Shown here in pieces: positions 1 to 7,440 of a stretch of 20,181 bases of DNA. Source of the DNA: Halobacteriales archaeon QS_9_67_15 (GTDB taxonomy: Archaea; Halobacteriota; Halobacteria; Halobacteriales; Haloarculaceae); the NCBI GenBank assembly GCA_003023165.1, contig PXSD01000091.1:1-20181 (forward strand), given 5' to 3'. The position numbers and the translations under genes were made by a program. Within the stretch, counting starts at the first letter, position 1; each line of letters opens with the position of its first letter. The notes beneath the pieces were generated by a model, which searched no databases, was not told where the DNA came from, and saw only the letters and a list, made by a program, of their open reading frames with translations.

Positions 1-75
1 GCCGGGTGTAAGTCTGTCAAGAATTTCGCCGCCTCGGGGCGGCGAATATCTTCACGAAGTTACAGCCGGCAGTAT
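1..75. repeat. 80-bp palindromic element, copy 1 (cut by window edge)
   Basis: This stretch matches 12446-12520 at 70 of 75 positions. The window edge removes the first five bases of the element. Its centre is a near-perfect palindrome (ttcgccgcc/ggcggcgaa around 26-47), and it ends in the same tacagccggcagtat arm as the complete copy. Two copies more than 12 kb apart in non-coding DNA indicate a dispersed repeat, either MITE-like or REP-like. No transposase is present, and I cannot assign it to an insertion-sequence family from the sequence alone. Confidence 0.85.
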
Positions 76-330
76 GAACAAGCGGCAGTGGATGCTATCA
101 GAGTGTTTGTTCTGCGACGAACCCATTTGAGGAATGAAAGAGCGAATGAAGTCAGCAGACAGACTGGGAGATGAGTAGACGTCTGTGATGTTATAGAGAC
201 CGTTCTCTACAGAATGAAATGCAAAGCGCCACTTGTGTATTTCACTCTGAATGACATTAGGCGTTGCTGTATTCCAAACTGCTGAGCTCTGGAACCACTG
301 CGACAGTAAATAATCAACTATCCAGAAAAC
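76..330. other. Lower-GC intergenic region, no gene seen
   Basis: The stretch between the palindromic element and the promoter of the first gene has clearly lower GC than the rest of the window and many stop codons in all frames. It contains one 18-codon open frame at 74-130, which is too short to support. No tRNA, hairpin terminator or recognisable protein remnant was found. The composition suggests horizontally acquired or decayed DNA. Confidence 0.5.
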
Positions 331-337
331 ATATACT
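331..337 (+). promoter_or_regulatory. TATA box of the lipoprotein gene
   Basis: The sequence atatact lies 23 to 29 nt before the ATG at 360 and follows a purine/A-rich stretch that could act as a BRE. This spacing is what a leaderless haloarchaeal transcript would show. Confidence 0.55.
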
Positions 338-359
338 GTATTGGTAGAGTTCGTTCTCT

Positions 360-974
360 ATGGTTGAACGTTCGAGGAGACAGATTCTTTTTTGTACAGC
401 ATGTGTTTCAATTATAGCCGGTTGTGGAAATGATATGGGGGGAACTCCAACGGGTCCGGAACGTTCACCTGATACAGGTGGGTCGCCGAACACAGGAACG
501 GCCGCTGAAGAGCCGGTAAATACACCGTCTCTACGGAATTGTGAGCGAACTGAGCTACCCAAGCCGTCACGAACCGACGGGGGTCTGCAACCGCGCTCAT
601 ACCCAGAATACCCTGGCAGTTTCAATAGAAGCGAACTTGAAGAGTATGCGACCTCGTTCGAAAAATCTTACCGCCACAACGATTTTCTACGCACGTCCCC
701 GGCGGAATACGACGAATTGACCGTCCGATCCGGAGTCGCAGATGTCTCCGAGACCGGTCGAAAGTTCCAGATGAGAGTAGAGGGTACTATCCTGTTTTCG
801 GACGAGGAGCGAACGACCGACTCGACAGCGACCCCGTATCCGAGCGGCAGAGCGCCGTTCGTTGCCTGGTTCCTCTTCGACGAGGAGTTCGCACTACGCG
901 ACGGACGTGATACTGGATACACGGACGACCTCGCTCCCGACTTCTCGAACGCAGACGTAATCGTCTGCCCGTAG
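360..974 (+). CDS. Tat-type lipoprotein of unknown function
   Basis: A 204-aa protein whose first 22 residues form a lipoprotein signal: a twin-arginine start (SRRQILF, residues 5-11), a short hydrophobic stretch, and the lipobox IAGC with the lipidated cysteine at residue 22. After that comes a Gly/Thr/Pro-rich linker (about 25-60), typical of haloarchaeal lipoproteins tethered outside the cell, then an acidic globular part of about 140 residues with no motif I recognise. The start codon is fixed by the signal and by the TATA box at 331. The gene stands alone, its 5' third has lower GC than the neighbouring genes, and it lies next to a repeat element, so it may be an accessory gene. Export and lipidation are well supported; function is unknown. 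Confidence 0.75.
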   Translation: MVERSRRQILFCTACVSIIAGCGNDMGGTPTGPERSPDTGGSPNTGTAAEEPVNTPSLRNCERTELPKPSRTDGGLQPRSYPEYPGSFNRSELEEYATSFEKSYRHNDFLRTSPAEYDELTVRSGVADVSETGRKFQMRVEGTILFSDEERTTDSTATPYPSGRAPFVAWFLFDEEFALRDGRDTGYTDDLAPDFSNADVIVCP

Positions 975-1282
975 ATGGCGTTCCACGCGCCACTCCGAAC
1001 GCCGTGGTAGCGACTCGGGGAGGATATGGATAGGATGGGGAACGTAGGGGTCTGGAGCGTGTGACAGTTAGGTCTCCAGGGCCCCTACGTCACCATAGAC
1101 CCCTGACACGTAAAAATCCACGGCAACCGGAGTGAAAGTGTAACCGCACTATAACGGCGGCGTACGGGGTGTGAAATATCCACATACGGTAGCGAGAAGC
1201 GGGGACCGCTTCGGGTCGAGTCGCCACGTCGGGGAAGCCGGCATGGAGTCGGCAGGAACAGTCGGTCGACGCGAACGCGGCG
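975..1282. other. Convergent intergenic region with hairpins
   Basis: This 308-bp stretch separates the 3' ends of two convergent genes. It contains one long imperfect hairpin (1042-1090) and a third segment able to compete for one arm (1097-1104). An A5 run at 1112-1116 reads as U5 on the minus strand, as expected near an archaeal terminator. Open frames here are short and have no recognisable product. Confidence 0.5.
1042..1090. terminator. Possible bidirectional terminator hairpin
   Basis: acgtagggg (1042-1050) pairs with cccctacgt (1082-1090), and ctggag (1052-1057) pairs with ctccag (1074-1079). The result is a two-part stem closing a 16-nt loop. Its position between convergent 3' ends suits a terminator, but no long T run adjoins it on the plus strand. 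Confidence 0.35.
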
Positions 1283-2362
1283 TCAGCGAGCGAGCGGGAG
1301 GGAGTAGCTCCGTTCGCGTCCGACCACGGCCTCCCACGTCCGCTCGCACTCACAGGAGACCTGCTCGAACACCGACGGGTCCTGTCGTTCGTCGAAGTCT
1401 TTGATGGCGCGCTGGACGCGGTCGTCGCAGTCGCCGCAGTTGTGCGGGCCGCGGTCCGAGCCGTGGCCGACGGGGTCGGAGACGACGATGCCGTCGATGT
1501 CCGCCGTATCCTCCAGTACGTCCGCAACCGACCAGAGCCACGGCGGGCGGTAGCCGCCGTCGTGGTACAGATCCTCGACCATCGTGTAGTTCTGGACGTT
1601 ACAGGGGTTCATCGAGACGGTGTGACACCCCTCGACGGCGAGACAGCGACGCGCCGACCGCTTCATATCCTCGACGGCCTCGCCCTCCGAGAGGAACGGC
1701 GGCTTCATGAGGAGGTAGGCCTTGGTCGCCCCGCCGTCGACGGCGCTCGCTTCGGCGCAGGCGTCCTCGAAGTCGGAGAACTCGAAGTACTTGTTGACGC
1801 AGTCCCGGCGGACGCGGTCGGTCGCCGTCTCCAGACCGATGGCCACGTCGGTCCGAAGCCCCTGCTCGGTGAACTCGCGGATCGTCTCGCGGTCGACGAA
1901 GTCGGGGAGCGATTCGACGACCATGCGGTCGCGGTCGCCGAAGGTTTCGGCGATGGCCTGGCGCGTCTCGGCGGGCACTTCGCGCTCGTCGAGGAAGGAG
2001 CCGGAGGTGTAGATCTTGACTTGGTCGGCGGGCGAATCGGCGTTCTCCCGCTCGTGTTCGAGACAGGCGTCGACCTGGGTCATGAGGTCCTCGTGGGCGA
2101 CGGAGCCGCCTTCGACGGACTCGGCGACGTAGCCACACATCGTGCAGCCGCCGGCGCGCGCCCAGCGACAGCCGCCGGTGTTGAGGATGATGGTAAGGGA
2201 GTCGACGAAGCCGTCGGGGGTGTTGTCCTCGTCGAGCCAGACGCGCGTGGGTTCGCGTGGGTCGTAGCTGGCGTCGTTGCGCGAGCGCACCTCGCGCATC
2301 ACCTTGTTGTGGGCGTCCATCCCCTTGCCCTGCTCGTAGACCTCGGGGCTCGGTTGACTCAT
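1283..2362 (-). CDS. raSEA: Archaeosine biosynthesis radical SAM protein RaSEA
   Basis: A 359-aa radical-SAM protein of the RaSEA family. In the known pathway ArcS attaches lysine to preQ0 at tRNA position 15, and RaSEA then uses SAM radical chemistry to leave the formamidine of archaeosine (G+). The 4Fe-4S motif is C65-x7-C73-x2-C76 in the GGC..GGCTMCGY context, a wider spacing than the usual CX3CX2C and like that of Elp3-type enzymes. A second cysteine set near the C-terminus (C309, C312, C337, C339) could hold a zinc or an auxiliary cluster. The start at 2362 gives full length and lies 24-31 nt from a TATA box at 2386-2393. arcS lies about 2.4 kb upstream on the same strand, and tgtA is at the far end of the window. 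Family assignment is confident, from the motif and overall sequence character. Confidence 0.9.
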   Translation of the reverse strand: MSQPSPEVYEQGKGMDAHNKVMREVRSRNDASYDPREPTRVWLDEDNTPDGFVDSLTIILNTGGCRWARAGGCTMCGYVAESVEGGSVAHEDLMTQVDACLEHERENADSPADQVKIYTSGSFLDEREVPAETRQAIAETFGDRDRMVVESLPDFVDRETIREFTEQGLRTDVAIGLETATDRVRRDCVNKYFEFSDFEDACAEASAVDGGATKAYLLMKPPFLSEGEAVEDMKRSARRCLAVEGCHTVSMNPCNVQNYTMVEDLYHDGGYRPPWLWSVADVLEDTADIDGIVVSDPVGHGSDRGPHNCGDCDDRVQRAIKDFDERQDPSVFEQVSCECERTWEAVVGRERSYSLPLAR

Positions 2363-2385
2363 TGCCCCGTTCTATCCGGTCGGGC

Positions 2386-2393
2386 GATAAAAC
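2386..2393 (-). promoter_or_regulatory. TATA box of raSEA
   Basis: On the minus strand this reads gttttatc and is centred about 27 nt before the raSEA ATG. raSEA is therefore probably transcribed leaderless from its own promoter and not only by read-through from the membrane protein gene. Confidence 0.6.
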
Positions 2394-2395
2394 CT

Positions 2396-2580
2396 CGGCG
2401 GTCCCAGGCTTCGCTCCGCGAAGCCCGGGAGCACGAAGGGCGCTACGTCGCCCTTCGGCGGTCGCGATTTCGCTCTGAGAGCGAAATCGCGTCTACGAAA
2501 GACGGTAGTGGCGTCTTTCGGCGGTCGCAGACTTCGCGAGGCGAAGTCCGTGTCCACGGCCGGCGCCAGCGCCGCCGGTC
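2396..2580. repeat. Three tandem ~60-bp units, each with two hairpins
   Basis: The motif cggcggtc recurs at 2396, 2456 and 2519, at spacings of 60 and 63. Each unit then carries two stem-loops: 2403-2429 (11 of 12 pairs, 3-nt loop) and 2434-2457 (9 pairs); 2463-2491 (13 perfect pairs, 3-nt loop) and 2496-2520 (9 pairs); 2530-2548 (8 pairs, 3-nt loop) and a weaker GC-rich stem at 2560-2578. Stem sequences differ from unit to unit while pairing is kept, so the structure is conserved and the primary sequence is not. The array sits just upstream of the raSEA promoter and downstream of the 651-aa membrane protein gene. Confidence 0.8.
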
Positions 2581-2632
2581 AGCGGTCCGAATTTTTGCGG
2601 TTTGAAAATTCAGTGCACGGAAGCCGGCAACC

Positions 2633-4588
2633 TCACGGCATCGTCAGCGTCCACCAGCGGAACTCGCCGGAAAGCGCGTCGACGGCCGGCAGCGCCGACG
2701 GGCCGTAGTGCAGCACTACGAACGAGGTCAGGAGGAGGTGTATCGTCGCCAGTCCGACAGCCACGCCGAAGGTCGCGGCGGCCGCGCGTGTCGCTCGCTC
2801 GTCGCGACGACTGGCCAGTAGCGCGACGGCGAGAACCACTGCGACGACCAGCGACACGAGGCCCAGCGTCTGGACGACCTCGCCCTTGGCCGACTCGACG
2901 ACGAGCAGCGACCCGAAAGATATCGGCAGACCGAACAGCACAGCCACCTCGTACCCGAGGACTGCCGCCCGCATCTCCGTCGTGAGTATCGAGCGAACGT
3001 GCGGGAGTCGAAACAGCCCGTAGACGGCCAGCGGATAGACTGGGTGGAGGTAGCGGACGGTAGCCATGGCGTGGATGGGGAGCCTGTTCATGTAGAGAGA
3101 GACGAGCAGGCCTGCGAACACGACTACAACTAGGTCGACCGGGTCGACGGCGTCGCGGAGTCGTCGCGTCCCGCGCCGGAACTCTTCAATCCGGCTCCGG
3201 AGCGGCAGCGCGACCAGCGCGGCGACGACCGGCGCGGACTGGACGACCGAGAGGTTCGTCCCGCCGTCGAAGAAGATGTTGGCCGAGTCGCGCTCGGTCG
3301 ATCCCCAGTAGACGAACGTCTGGAAGACGCCTTCGGGGTCGGCGAACAGCGTGACGAACCCGGTCACGTACATGCCCAACCCCTGTTCGAGCAAGCTAAG
3401 CACCGGGTTGAACCGAGCGAGCACGCCCCCTATCGCCGTCGCCAGCCAGAATCTGCTGCCCGCCCCGCCGGTGTCGGTCTCTCCTGAACCGCCCCCACCC
3501 GTTCCCGCGCTCGACCCGGCGTTCGCTCCGCCGTCGGCTGCGTCGACCAACGCCCCGCCGTGGTAGCTGTCGAGGAAGTGCGGCGGGAGTAGCGGATTCC
3601 CCGAGACGACGGCGTTCGTGACGGCGAACGGGACCAGCGAGAGGGCGAAGACCCCGCCGACGACCGCCAGCGTTCGGGCGTCGTTGCGCGGTGCCGTCGG
3701 CAGGTCGACGACGGCCAGCGCCGCCAGGAGCGTAAAGCCCTCCGGTGCGTGGACCCAGGCGAGCAGTCCCGCACAGGCGTACGCGCCGCCGCGGAGCGCG
3801 GCCCGTCTCCCGTATCGGTCGCTCTGTCGGCTCCGATAGAACGCGTAGACCGCGAGGACGACGAACATCGCGGTGAGCGTGTGTCGCTTCGGCGTCGTCG
3901 CCCAGAACGCCACCGGCGTGCCGAGCAGGACCGTCACACCGCCGACGAGCCCGACCGTCGTCCCGTGTCGGTCGGCGAGCAGGCGATAGACCGCGACCAC
4001 GACGACCGCGCCGGCGAGCATCGTCGACAGCTGGAGCGCCATCGTCTGCAGGTCCGCCCGGAAGTGCTTGTAGAACCAGGCGTTGCCGACCAGCGCCACC
4101 ACGGCGAGCGCACCGCCGACCGCGAGACCACGGCGTCGGCGTCCGGTCTGCTCGCCGACGAGTCCAGCAGTCGCCAGCAGGAGAGCGCTCCAGCCGACGA
4201 CGACGAGCCAGCGCAGGTCCACAAGCGGGTCGAGCAGCTCGAGCCCCCAGAAGAACGGGAGCGCGAGCGCGACCAGCCCGTATCCGCGGCCGTAGAGTTC
4301 GCCGTCCCGGTGGTGCATCCCCGGGTAACCGAAGTCGACCTCGTCGGGCGTCCCGAACGAGAGCTCACCCCGACTCACGTACTCGAGCATCGTCGGGTAC
4401 AGCCCAATGTCGTTGAAGAAGACGCCGACCCGCCAGGTCAACATGAATAGCGCGAGCGACCCGCAGAACAGCGCTAGTCCCGCACGACCGCCGAACAGCG
4501 TCCGGGTCAGCGTCGCACCGAGCGCCTCGAAACCGTCCCGGTCGACGGCGTCCGGGACCCACGCCGGTCGAGCCGAGTCGCCGCTCAT
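2633..4588 (-). CDS. Polytopic membrane protein, possible GT-C-like glycosyltransferase
   Basis: A 651-aa protein with roughly a dozen hydrophobic segments, for example around residues 34-52, 102-120, 126-146, 156-172, 186-204, 213-230, 238-251, 306-325, 450-462, 485-500, 546-564 and 572-592. A short acidic sequence follows the first segment (FNDIGLYP, 58-65), and a late RYLHPVYPL segment (512-520) is followed by another hydrophobic stretch. These features recall GT-C-fold membrane glycosyltransferases that use lipid-linked sugars, but no diagnostic motif is certain. Residues 351-378 are an almost pure Gly/Ser/Ala/Thr linker inside a non-membrane loop. The gene lies between arcS and raSEA on the same strand, and nothing links it to tRNA modification. 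Membrane location is confident; enzyme class is a guess. Confidence 0.7.
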   Translation of the reverse strand: MSGDSARPAWVPDAVDRDGFEALGATLTRTLFGGRAGLALFCGSLALFMLTWRVGVFFNDIGLYPTMLEYVSRGELSFGTPDEVDFGYPGMHHRDGELYGRGYGLVALALPFFWGLELLDPLVDLRWLVVVGWSALLLATAGLVGEQTGRRRRGLAVGGALAVVALVGNAWFYKHFRADLQTMALQLSTMLAGAVVVVAVYRLLADRHGTTVGLVGGVTVLLGTPVAFWATTPKRHTLTAMFVVLAVYAFYRSRQSDRYGRRAALRGGAYACAGLLAWVHAPEGFTLLAALAVVDLPTAPRNDARTLAVVGGVFALSLVPFAVTNAVVSGNPLLPPHFLDSYHGGALVDAADGGANAGSSAGTGGGGSGETDTGGAGSRFWLATAIGGVLARFNPVLSLLEQGLGMYVTGFVTLFADPEGVFQTFVYWGSTERDSANIFFDGGTNLSVVQSAPVVAALVALPLRSRIEEFRRGTRRLRDAVDPVDLVVVVFAGLLVSLYMNRLPIHAMATVRYLHPVYPLAVYGLFRLPHVRSILTTEMRAAVLGYEVAVLFGLPISFGSLLVVESAKGEVVQTLGLVSLVVAVVLAVALLASRRDERATRAAAATFGVAVGLATIHLLLTSFVVLHYGPSALPAVDALSGEFRWWTLTMP

Positions 4589-4677
4589 CGGACTTCGACC
4601 TCGACCGGTCGCCGACCTGTCGTCCGCCGTCGCTCCGCCCGAAGCATCACGTTGCCACCGACTTTCCTGTTCTCCGA

Positions 4678-4688
4678 AATAATTATTG
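4678..4688 (-). promoter_or_regulatory. Possible promoter or 3' AT-rich element
   Basis: aataattattg is a sharp AT-rich patch in otherwise GC-rich DNA between the arcS 3' end and the membrane protein gene. On the minus strand it could be a TATA box for the membrane protein gene, leaving a leader of roughly 65 nt, or part of the arcS terminator, since GC-rich inverted repeats (ccgcgg at 4733-4738 and 4745-4750) lie just before it in the arcS direction. Confidence 0.35.
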
Positions 4689-4758
4689 CGGGGAGATTAT
4701 CGAAGGCGATAGCGGTGTTGCTCGCGAGCAGTCCGCGGTCGAGCCCGCGGGCGCTCGG

Positions 4759-6555
4759 TCAGTCTCGCTCGTCGACGTGGCGGACCTGCGCGGCGATGCC
4801 GCGGGTCGAGTCGGCCATCTCCGGGCCGGTCATCTCGGCGCGGCCGACGGCGAAGGCGCTCGGGCCCTCGAAGACGACCTCGTCGCCGACGCGGATGGAC
4901 TCGTCCGCGTCGACGATGCCCGGAGCGAGCACGCTCCCGTGAGGGACGAAGTCGTCGATCTCGACGCGCGTTGTCGGGGCGTCGCTCTCGACCCAGTGGC
5001 GAGCGCCGGCGAGCGTGAACGCCAGCGTCCCGTAGGGGCGGACGACCACCGCGAGTTGCTCGCCGTCGCCGTCGTGGGCCTGGAGTCCGGGCTGGCTCCC
5101 CCGGACCGTGAGGTCATCGAACAGCGCGTCGCCCGCCCTCTCGCCGAACTGGTAGTCGGCGATGGCCCGCACGGTGTTGTGCTGGCGCTCGCGCTTGCCG
5201 TACTTCAGCTCGCCCGAGAGCTCGCCGGCGAGGTTCCCGAGCGAGTCGGTCGTCGTCGGGTGGTCTTTGACGGTGTAGGTGAACTCGGTGCCGAGGCGCT
5301 CCTCGACGCGCTCGCAGACGGGGCGGTAGTCCTCGGGGACGTGGGCGACGACGCGCGGATAATCGTTGCGCTCGAGGTACTGTTCGAGCACGCTCGCGAC
5401 GAACTCGGTCTCGTTAGCGCTCCAGCGGCCGGTGACGACCGAGTCGTAGTGCTGTGCGGGGTAGGTGAGTTCGAGTTCCTGCGGGACACAGCCGATCGGC
5501 GAGGTCATCGACACCTTGTGGGCGCGCCACCGGATGGCGTCGTGGTACCGGCCGTGGCTCTGTGAGTCGGTGTAGGGCTTCCGCGCCGAGCAGGGGACCA
5601 GCACGAGCGGGTTGTCGAAGCGATTCCGATAGCGCGAGGTGACGCGCTCGGCGAAGCGCTGGATCTCGACGCGACGGATCGTGTCCTCCGTCGCCGCAGT
5701 GATCTCGGCCTGCCGGAGGATCGGTGTCCGCTCCTCGAGATAGCCGTACTGCTGGTCGAGGCGACGGAACGTGGCCGTGAGCCACTGCTCGTGGCGGGCC
5801 TGTCCCTCGACGTAGTCGCGCAGTCGACCGTCGCGGATGCGCCGCCGGACGGTCTTGAGAGCGGCGGCGAGGGCGTTGACGTTGTGCCGGGCGCACTCCT
5901 CGCGGCCGAACTCCTCGCGTGGCTGCTGGCAGGCCGGGCAGGCACACGGGAGTTCGTCGAGGTCTTCGAGGAACTGGTGGCCGTCGACGGCGAGATATCG
6001 GCCCTGCGTCCCGCGAACGACCGCGCGGTCGGCGTCGACGAGGTCTACCCCGGCGTAGGCCACCGTCGCGACGTTCGCGGGCGTGGCGACGCCCGGCAGG
6101 TAGAGCCCCGCGTCCGGTGGGATCGTCTCGCGCACCCGGATCATCGCGTCGACGAAGGCCCGGGCGTGGCCGACGAGGCCTTGCGCGCCCGAGAGGACGT
6201 ACGCGTCGGTGCCGTGGTCGGCCACTGTTCCGGCCGAGACGACGGCGGCGCTCGGGAACTCGACGGTCGGGTATTCGGGCGCGAAGGCGTCCTGTACGTC
6301 TTCGGGCGTCCCCGCGGGGAATCCCCGCGCGGGGAGGACGGTGAGGCGTGACTCGTCACCCTCGGGGACGCCGGGTTCGGTCGTCCAGCCGGTCCCGGCG
6401 TCCGAGAGGACGGGGCGGGCGACGCCGGCCTCGGGAGCGCCGTCGGCGCGGTCTGCGTCGGTGACCAGCGCAGGCGTCGTCACCGGTGAGTCGAGGCGCA
6501 CCTCGGCGAGACGGGCCGCCCCGTCGCGCTCGTGAACCTCGAAGTAGTCGGTCAT
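4759..6555 (-). CDS. arcS: Archaeosine synthase ArcS (TgtA2)
   Basis: A 598-aa tRNA-guanine-transglycosylase paralogue. In the established haloarchaeal pathway it acts after TgtA, modifying preQ0 at position 15 of tRNA on the way to archaeosine. Seen here: the TGT-like N-terminus (FEVHERDGAARL, 5-16), the zinc site C204-x-C206-x2-C209 with H224, the ArcS-specific PCSARKPY motif (321-328), and a C-terminal PUA-like RNA-binding domain (about 525-595). The start at 6555 was chosen because FEV..RD lies right at the N-terminus in the TGT family. The frame is open further upstream, and an ATG at 6660 would overlap the previous gene's stop by four bases, adding 35 residues unlike the family. raSEA follows on the same strand and tgtA is in the same window. 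Very likely the functional archaeosine synthase of this organism. Confidence 0.92.
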   Translation of the reverse strand: MTDYFEVHERDGAARLAEVRLDSPVTTPALVTDADRADGAPEAGVARPVLSDAGTGWTTEPGVPEGDESRLTVLPARGFPAGTPEDVQDAFAPEYPTVEFPSAAVVSAGTVADHGTDAYVLSGAQGLVGHARAFVDAMIRVRETIPPDAGLYLPGVATPANVATVAYAGVDLVDADRAVVRGTQGRYLAVDGHQFLEDLDELPCACPACQQPREEFGREECARHNVNALAAALKTVRRRIRDGRLRDYVEGQARHEQWLTATFRRLDQQYGYLEERTPILRQAEITAATEDTIRRVEIQRFAERVTSRYRNRFDNPLVLVPCSARKPYTDSQSHGRYHDAIRWRAHKVSMTSPIGCVPQELELTYPAQHYDSVVTGRWSANETEFVASVLEQYLERNDYPRVVAHVPEDYRPVCERVEERLGTEFTYTVKDHPTTTDSLGNLAGELSGELKYGKRERQHNTVRAIADYQFGERAGDALFDDLTVRGSQPGLQAHDGDGEQLAVVVRPYGTLAFTLAGARHWVESDAPTTRVEIDDFVPHGSVLAPGIVDADESIRVGDEVVFEGPSAFAVGRAEMTGPEMADSTRGIAAQVRHVDERD

Positions 6556-6656
6556 GTCTCGCTCGTCGGGATGGGCCGGGATGAGCCTATCGTCTCGGGA
6601 CAGTGCGGGGCCGCTACACTCCCCGTCTCCGGACGGTATCCGCCCCGTTCCCAGCT

Positions 6657-6977
6657 TCATGCCACTACGAGCGGGAGGGCGAGCAGAACGACGACGCCGA
6701 GACAGGCGACTGTCGCGAGGACGAGCCGCTCGAAGCGGTCGCCGACGGGCACCTCCTCGCGACGGTTCGGCGAGACGGTCCAGACGAACCGGTAGTAGGT
6801 CGCGACTGTCGCCGCGACGAACAGTCCGGTCGAGAGGACCAGTCCGTGGCCGATCGGCACGCCGAAGGCCGCGAAGTACCCGGGACCGAACGAGTACGCG
6901 ACCGCGAACGCCACCGCCGTGACGACGAACCACGGCACCGGGTCGACGAGCGCACCGTCCCGGTTGCGGAGCTTCAT
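6657..6977 (-). CDS. Small three-helix membrane protein
   Basis: A 106-aa protein with three predicted membrane helices (about residues 13-32, 42-60 and 84-105), a basic N-terminus (MKLRNR) and a charged loop, NRREEVPVGDRFER (71-84). No family is recognised. It lies directly upstream of arcS on the same strand, 101 bp before the preferred arcS start, so the two are probably co-transcribed. Its TGA stop overlaps an ATG in the arcS frame (ATGA at 6657-6660). The start at 6977 gives an N-terminus immediately before the first helix; longer starts add low-complexity sequence with no support. Membrane location is likely, function unknown. Confidence 0.65.
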   Translation of the reverse strand: MKLRNRDGALVDPVPWFVVTAVAFAVAYSFGPGYFAAFGVPIGHGLVLSTGLFVAATVATYYRFVWTVSPNRREEVPVGDRFERLVLATVACLGVVVLLALPLVVA

Positions 6978-7148
6978 GGCGGCGGTTAGGATTGGATCCC
7001 CGTATGTCTTGTCAGCGCATACGCAGTGTCTCCGAGCGACGGGCACACACGCAGCGTCGCCGAGTGGTCGGCTCGCAGACAGCGCCCTCGCTCGGACGCT
7101 TCGAGCGCGACCCACACAGCTAAGAGGCCGGCGTCCGGGCTCGTGGAC

Positions 7149-7346
7149 ATGGCGACCGACGGTCATACGTCCTCGGACGGCGACATCCGGGTGCTGCTCG
7201 TGCTGAACCTGCTCATCTCGCTGCTGTTCAGCGTCGGCGTCGTCTACGGACTCGAAATCGTCGGACTCGGCGAGTTCACTCCGGTAAACGTCGCCGTTGC
7301 GACCGTCTTTCTCGCCGGACTGACGTACGTGCTCGTCTTGCGGTGA
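7149..7346 (+). CDS. Small two-helix membrane protein
   Basis: A 65-aa protein with a short acidic N-terminus (MATDGHTSSDGD) and two hydrophobic stretches (about 13-36 and 46-64). It ends in a single Arg, so nearly the whole protein lies in the membrane. The start at 7149 was preferred over one at 7026 because the extra 41 residues are Arg/Ser-rich and look like translated intergenic DNA. It is transcribed divergently from the small membrane protein and arcS. No family is recognised. Confidence 0.6.
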   Translation: MATDGHTSSDGDIRVLLVLNLLISLLFSVGVVYGLEIVGLGEFTPVNVAVATVFLAGLTYVLVLR

Positions 7347-7440
7347 GACCGCGGCGAGCGTCGTCACTCCGGGGCTTCGGTTCCGGCAAGACGGTCGTCC
7401 GGAGGAGCCCTTACCAGTTTCGCGCCCGTACCGAGACTGT

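Noticed and set aside
74..130. 18-codon open frame with a CxxC pair
   Set aside because: Too short, begins inside the palindromic element, and has no promoter or homologue that I recognise.
2396..2580. CRISPR-like array, because units recur at about 60 bp
   Set aside because: Only the 8-nt cggcggtc is shared; there is no conserved 25-37 nt repeat, the spacers are palindromes, and no cas gene is nearby.
1442..2605. 387-codon plus-strand open frame opposite raSEA
   Set aside because: It is the antisense of a well-recognised gene; its Val/Asp/Gly/Arg-heavy composition is the usual shadow of GC-rich coding DNA.
6556..6933. arcS extended by 126 residues to 6933
   Set aside because: The extension overlaps the small membrane protein gene, is Arg-rich, and the TGT-family N-terminus begins at 6555.
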